Shown one piece after another: positions 14,148 through 16,725 of a stretch of 16,725 nucleotides of DNA; the first letter of the stretch is position 1; each line of letters starts with the position of its first letter. The translations under genes were made by a program, and so were the position numbers. The stretch spans positions 1 to 16,725 of the forward strand of contig JAWOBX010000029.1 in the NCBI GenBank assembly GCA_046484125.1, given 5' to 3'. Origin of the DNA: JBGLNL01 sp046484125 (GTDB lineage Bacteria > Chloroflexota > Dehalococcoidia > SZUA-161 > SpSt-899). The notes below the pieces were generated by a model. It ran no database searches, had not been told where the DNA came from, and worked only from the letters and a program-made list of their open reading frames with translations.

Positions 14148-15761
14148 ATGAACTGGATAACGATTAAAGAATGTCGCAGGAGACTTGCTGGAGAAGAGGG
14201 TGTTATCTCCAGGGACTGGGGGGGAAGGATTCACATCGCTCTCATTTACCCCAATTCCTACTCCCTTGGCATGTCTAATCTCGGGTTTCAGGCAATCTAC
14301 GGTCTTTGCAACAGCTACGACCAGGTAGTATGTGAGCGAGTTTTCTGGGAGGGGCATGAGCCGGTTTCGCTTGAATCGCAAAGGCCCCTTGGCGACTTCG
14401 ATATTATTGCCTTCTCTTTTTCCTACGAGCATGATTATTTTAACTCGACAAGCCTGTTGAAATCAAGCGGTATACCCGTTTTTGCATCGGAGCGCGGTGA
14501 CAGTCATCCCCTGATAATCGCCGGTGGCGCGGCAGTGACGGCCAATCCCGAGCCGCTGGCCTCTATCATCGATTGTTTCGCCATCGGCGAGGGTGAGGCA
14601 ATTATTCCTTCAATACTTCCCGTTCTCCTTGATAACATAGAATCTCCCAGAGACCGGTTGCTTCAGAGGCTGGGAGATGTCCCCGGAATATACGCTCCCG
14701 CCACCGGGCAGAGCACCGTAGTCCGCCGCCCGATGACGGATATAGAAAATACACCAACCCATTCGGTGGTTCTGACTGACGAAACCGAACTGGGGGACAT
14801 GTACCTTATGGAGATCGCCCGCGGATGCGCTCGGGGGTGTCGGTTCTGCCTGGCCGGTTATCAGTTCAGGCCCATGCGCTACCGGTCGGTGGAGAGCCTG
14901 CTGGAGCAGGCCCGGAAAGGTATGCAATACAGAAAACGCGTCGGGCTGGTGAGCGCAGCCATATCCGACCATCCTGATATTTCGGATCTGGTGAAGGGAT
15001 TACGCCGCATGGGCGCCGAAATATCTGTGAGCTCGATGAGAATCAAGCCCCTTTCGGAAACCCTGCTGAAGGCACTGGCGGAAAGTGGTACAAAGACCGT
15101 GACGCTGGCTCCGGAAGCAGGTTCCGTAAAACTCAGGAAGTTAATTGGCAAAGGAATCTCAGATGACGACATCTTTTCCGCCATGGACCGCGTTTCAAGG
15201 CTCGGCTTCAAGCAGGTTAAACTCTATTTCATGTTCGGCTTGCCCGGAGAGACAGATGACGACATAATGGAGATTACGTCGATGGTCATGAGAGCCAAGG
15301 ACATCATTGAGAGGCACCGGGGCGGAACACAACTAACCCTGAATATGTCTCCTTTCGTTCCAAAGGCCGGCACTCCTTTTCAATGGATGCCGATGGCCGA
15401 GGAAAGCACCCTGAAAAGCCGGCTTGGACTTGTAAACAGGGAGGTGCGGAACCGGGGGGTGGGGGTTAAATCGGAAAGTATTGAGTGGAGCATAGTTCAG
15501 GGAATTCTTTCTCGTGGTGACAGCAGGCTGGGATCGGTTATAGCCGGAATGGAGCGTTTATCCCTGGCGAAATGGCGTAAAGGGCTCGAAGGGGCCGGCA
15601 TCGATCCGGGCCTGATCCATCAAGAGCTCTCATTAGATGACCCATTGCCGTGGTCCATACTGGATTCCGGGACGCCCGTGGAGCGGCTTCAGGCGGAATT
15701 GAAGTTGGCAACCGGCAGTCGTTTCCGCGATGAGGAGATTACCGACCGAGATGGACAGTGA
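14148..15761 (+). CDS. B12-binding-like/radical SAM protein of unknown substrate
   Basis: A 537-residue radical SAM protein of the fused-type family with an N-terminal cobalamin-binding-like domain (TIGR03960-like, by recollection). Residues 28-190 form a Rossmann-like region: IHIALIYPNSYSLGMSNLGFQ, then FDIIAFSFSYEHDYFN and PLIIAGGAAVTANPEPLA. The classic His-on-loop cobalamin ligand is not evident, so B12 binding is doubtful. The 4Fe-4S motif is C227-x3-C231-x2-C234 (RGCARGCRFC). Downstream are APEAGSVKLRKLIGKG and FMFGLPGETDDD, typical of the radical SAM barrel. In related proteins a DUF2344 partner, fused or adjacent, is common; none is visible here. There is no strong Shine-Dalgarno before the ATG. 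Its reaction is not known. tRNA or cofactor modification is possible but not shown. Confidence 0.85.
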   Translation: MNWITIKECRRRLAGEEGVISRDWGGRIHIALIYPNSYSLGMSNLGFQAIYGLCNSYDQVVCERVFWEGHEPVSLESQRPLGDFDIIAFSFSYEHDYFNSTSLLKSSGIPVFASERGDSHPLIIAGGAAVTANPEPLASIIDCFAIGEGEAIIPSILPVLLDNIESPRDRLLQRLGDVPGIYAPATGQSTVVRRPMTDIENTPTHSVVLTDETELGDMYLMEIARGCARGCRFCLAGYQFRPMRYRSVESLLEQARKGMQYRKRVGLVSAAISDHPDISDLVKGLRRMGAEISVSSMRIKPLSETLLKALAESGTKTVTLAPEAGSVKLRKLIGKGISDDDIFSAMDRVSRLGFKQVKLYFMFGLPGETDDDIMEITSMVMRAKDIIERHRGGTQLTLNMSPFVPKAGTPFQWMPMAEESTLKSRLGLVNREVRNRGVGVKSESIEWSIVQGILSRGDSRLGSVIAGMERLSLAKWRKGLEGAGIDPGLIHQELSLDDPLPWSILDSGTPVERLQAELKLATGSRFRDEEITDRDGQ

Positions 15762-15778
15762 CATATGCGCGAGTTTTT

Positions 15779-15802
15779 CGGGGCCGCTCACCCCCGAGTT
15801 TT
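15779..15802 (+). terminator. candidate terminator after the radical SAM gene
   Basis: CGGGG (15779-15783) pairs with CCCCG (15792-15796) across an 8-base loop and is followed by AGTTTT, 18 bases past the TGA. The stem is short and the U-tract modest, so termination may be incomplete. Confidence 0.4.
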
Positions 15803-15868
15803 GTAAGGGCAGGCGGGTGGGCAATGGCTGCCGGAGGCTGATAAGATTTGATAAGATTAACGATGCGA

Positions 15869-15977
15869 CTTAAGAAACCTCTTCAATAAGAGGTGACTTC
15901 GGGGGGGGTGTCCCCCCCAGCTTTAAAAGTCCCCCGTTACTGGGAGATTTAAGGGGATTGATCAGAGATTTCTTAAA
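15869..15977 (+). repeat. structured intergenic repeat, copy C (MITE-like)
   Basis: This copy is inverted on the plus strand relative to A and B but has the same orientation relative to the downstream gene. Its inverted termini are the best in the family: TTAAGAAACCTCT at 15870-15882 against TTAAGAAATCTCT read from 15976 back to 15964, matching 12 of 13. Internal hairpins are CCTCTT-CAAT-AAGAGG (15878-15893), a 7-pair G/C stem at about 15901-15918, and a partly paired CCCCC/GGGAG region at 15931-15946. The G/C stem is longer than in A on both arms, so pairing is kept while length changed. It fills the gap between the radical SAM gene and yggS. Confidence 0.75.
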
Positions 15978-16003
15978 TTCTATCAACCGCAGGGCATGAG
16001 GAA

Positions 16004-16540
16004 ATGACAATCGAAGAGAATTTAGAGGAAATAGGTGCTCGCATATCGAAGGCATGCGAGCGTTCCGGGAGATCGCTCGACGAGGTGACGCTGGCCGCCA
16101 TTACCAAGACGCAGAACAGTGAGGCTATTCGAGCCGCGTTTGAGGCCGGAATCAGACATTTTGGTGAGAACCGCGTACAGGAGGCCGGGGGCAAACTACC
16201 GGAGCTGAAGGAGATAAGGAGCCAAAGCACATGGCATATGGTGGGCCACCTGCAGACAAACAAAGTAAAGACAGCTCTGGAACTTTTTGATATAATCCAG
16301 AGCGTTGATTCACTGAAGCTTGCCGCTTCCCTGAGCCGGAACGCCCATGGTGATGTGCCGGTTTTCCTGCAGGTGAATCTCGCTGGAGAGGAGACTAAAA
16401 GCGGATTCTCGATCGAGGAACTGGCCGAAGCGGCAAGCAGGATAGAGGCATCTCCAGCTCGTGCCGCATCGCCGCCAGGTCGCCGCGCTGTGCCCGCGCC
16501 CACTCAAGGCACGCGTCCACGGCGACGTCGGGTAACGTAA
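16004..16540 (+). CDS. yggS: YggS/PLPBP pyridoxal-phosphate homeostasis protein, 3' part replaced by foreign sequence
   Basis: YggS-family proteins bind PLP in a TIM-barrel resembling alanine racemase and buffer cellular PLP. The first 150 residues fit: PLP lysine K35 in AAITKTQ, FGENRVQEA (53-61), WHMVGHLQTNKVK (77-89) and VNLAGEETKSGF. After about residue 150 (base 16450) the family's RGLMTI region and phosphate-binding C-terminus are missing. Instead a Pro/Arg-rich tail of 28 residues runs to a stop at 16540; it has no family resemblance and is the antisense of another coding frame. The normal length is about 225-230 residues. Start 16004 is preceded by GAGGAA almost adjacent to the ATG. 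The gene is intact up to the junction; the break is most likely artificial. Confidence 0.85.
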   Translation: MTIEENLEEIGARISKACERSGRSLDEVTLAAITKTQNSEAIRAAFEAGIRHFGENRVQEAGGKLPELKEIRSQSTWHMVGHLQTNKVKTALELFDIIQSVDSLKLAASLSRNAHGDVPVFLQVNLAGEETKSGFSIEELAEAASRIEASPARAASPPGRRAVPAPTQGTRPRRRRVT

Positions 16541-16725
16541 ATGGGGGAAGGTCCTGGAGCGGGAATGTCGGCGGCAACTCCAGACCGCAGAGGGCGTTCA
16601 GTTGCCGTCGTGATTCACGGTCGTGCAGCTCGGCCTGGACATGGCGCGCACGCGCGGAGCGCAACGCGGCACGCGCCGCATCCTGTTCTTCACGCAGACG
16701 GGGCCGCGCTGTAGACAGCCGTTCC
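16395..16725 (-). CDS. fragment resembling a TolC-type outer-membrane efflux protein (foreign, chimeric end)
   Basis: An open minus-strand frame enters from the right edge and runs to 16395, but only about 16452-16724 looks native to it. It encodes an Arg/Ala/Glu-rich helix (ARAALRSARARHVQAELHD) and then RQLNALCGLELPP. Next comes a Pro/Leu-rich loop and LEWARAQRGDLAAMRHELE. This order (long helix, 'LNALxGL', loop, 'A..RxDLAAxRxELE') is characteristic of the outer-membrane efflux protein (OEP/TolC/CusC) coiled-coil repeats of Gram-negative bacteria. GC is about two-thirds, clearly above the rest of the window. Beyond about 16452 the frame passes into antisense YggS sequence and loses meaning. 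Family assignment is from pattern only. Confidence 0.45.
   Translation of the reverse strand, partial: ERLSTARPRLREEQDAARAALRSARARHVQAELHDRESRRQLNALCGLELPPTFPLQDLPPFTLPDVAVDACLEWARAQRGDLAAMRHELEMPLSCLPLRPVPRSRIRF
16446..16460. other. junction between native yggS and foreign GC-rich DNA
   Basis: Plus-strand YggS homology ends near codon 149-151, and minus-strand efflux-protein homology begins near 16452-16460. The two genes meet head-on in mid-domain. No inverted repeats, insertion-sequence ends, direct duplications or site-specific recombination sites are visible. Base composition changes abruptly here. Confidence 0.65.

Overview
The window looks like a bacterial chromosome segment of moderate GC with housekeeping content. 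The sigma factor (acidic N-terminus and a long helical insert between regions 1.2 and 2), the large 7TM-GAF-GAF histidine kinase, and the ppdK-dgt-dnaG-rpoD order all suggest an anaerobic Chloroflexota lineage, possibly Dehalococcoidia. That placement rests on protein character and remembered gene order, not on a search. No plasmid, phage, CRISPR, rRNA or tRNA feature is visible. The only signs of mobility are a small family of structured intergenic repeats, plus a foreign-looking stretch at the extreme right end.

Layout, left to right. At 1-187 (minus) is the start of a small one-helix membrane protein cut by the window edge. A two-component system follows on the minus strand: a 7TM/GAF/GAF histidine kinase (1339-3939) upstream of an OmpR-family response regulator (466-1152). 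A small zinc-ribbon gene (4193-4405, plus) with a good sigma-A-type promoter runs tail to tail into rpoD; the two stop codons abut with no base between them.

From 14056 down to 4406 the minus strand carries pckG, ppdK, dgt, dnaG and rpoD. PEP carboxykinase and pyruvate phosphate dikinase together control the oxaloacetate/PEP/pyruvate node, while dgt, dnaG and rpoD serve dNTP balance, replication priming and transcription. ppdK-dgt (43 bp apart) and dnaG-rpoD (20 bp apart) look co-transcribed. A 430-bp gene-free leader separates pckG from ppdK, and two tandem repeat copies separate dgt from dnaG. Divergent from pckG, a radical SAM gene (14148-15761, plus) is followed by a third complete repeat copy and a YggS/PLPBP gene.

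The most interesting signal is the repeat family: about 110-bp units with TTAAG-type inverted ends and three internal hairpins, at 7744-7855, 7850-7961 and 15869-15977, with a half-copy at 4055-4096. Every copy reads in the same orientation relative to the gene downstream. One copy ends exactly at the dnaG start codon, and another appears to supply the dgt stop codon.

The right end is suspect. YggS homology stops near 16450 and is replaced by GC-rich sequence that encodes, on the minus strand, a fragment resembling a proteobacterial TolC-type outer-membrane efflux protein. This is most likely an assembly chimera rather than biology.
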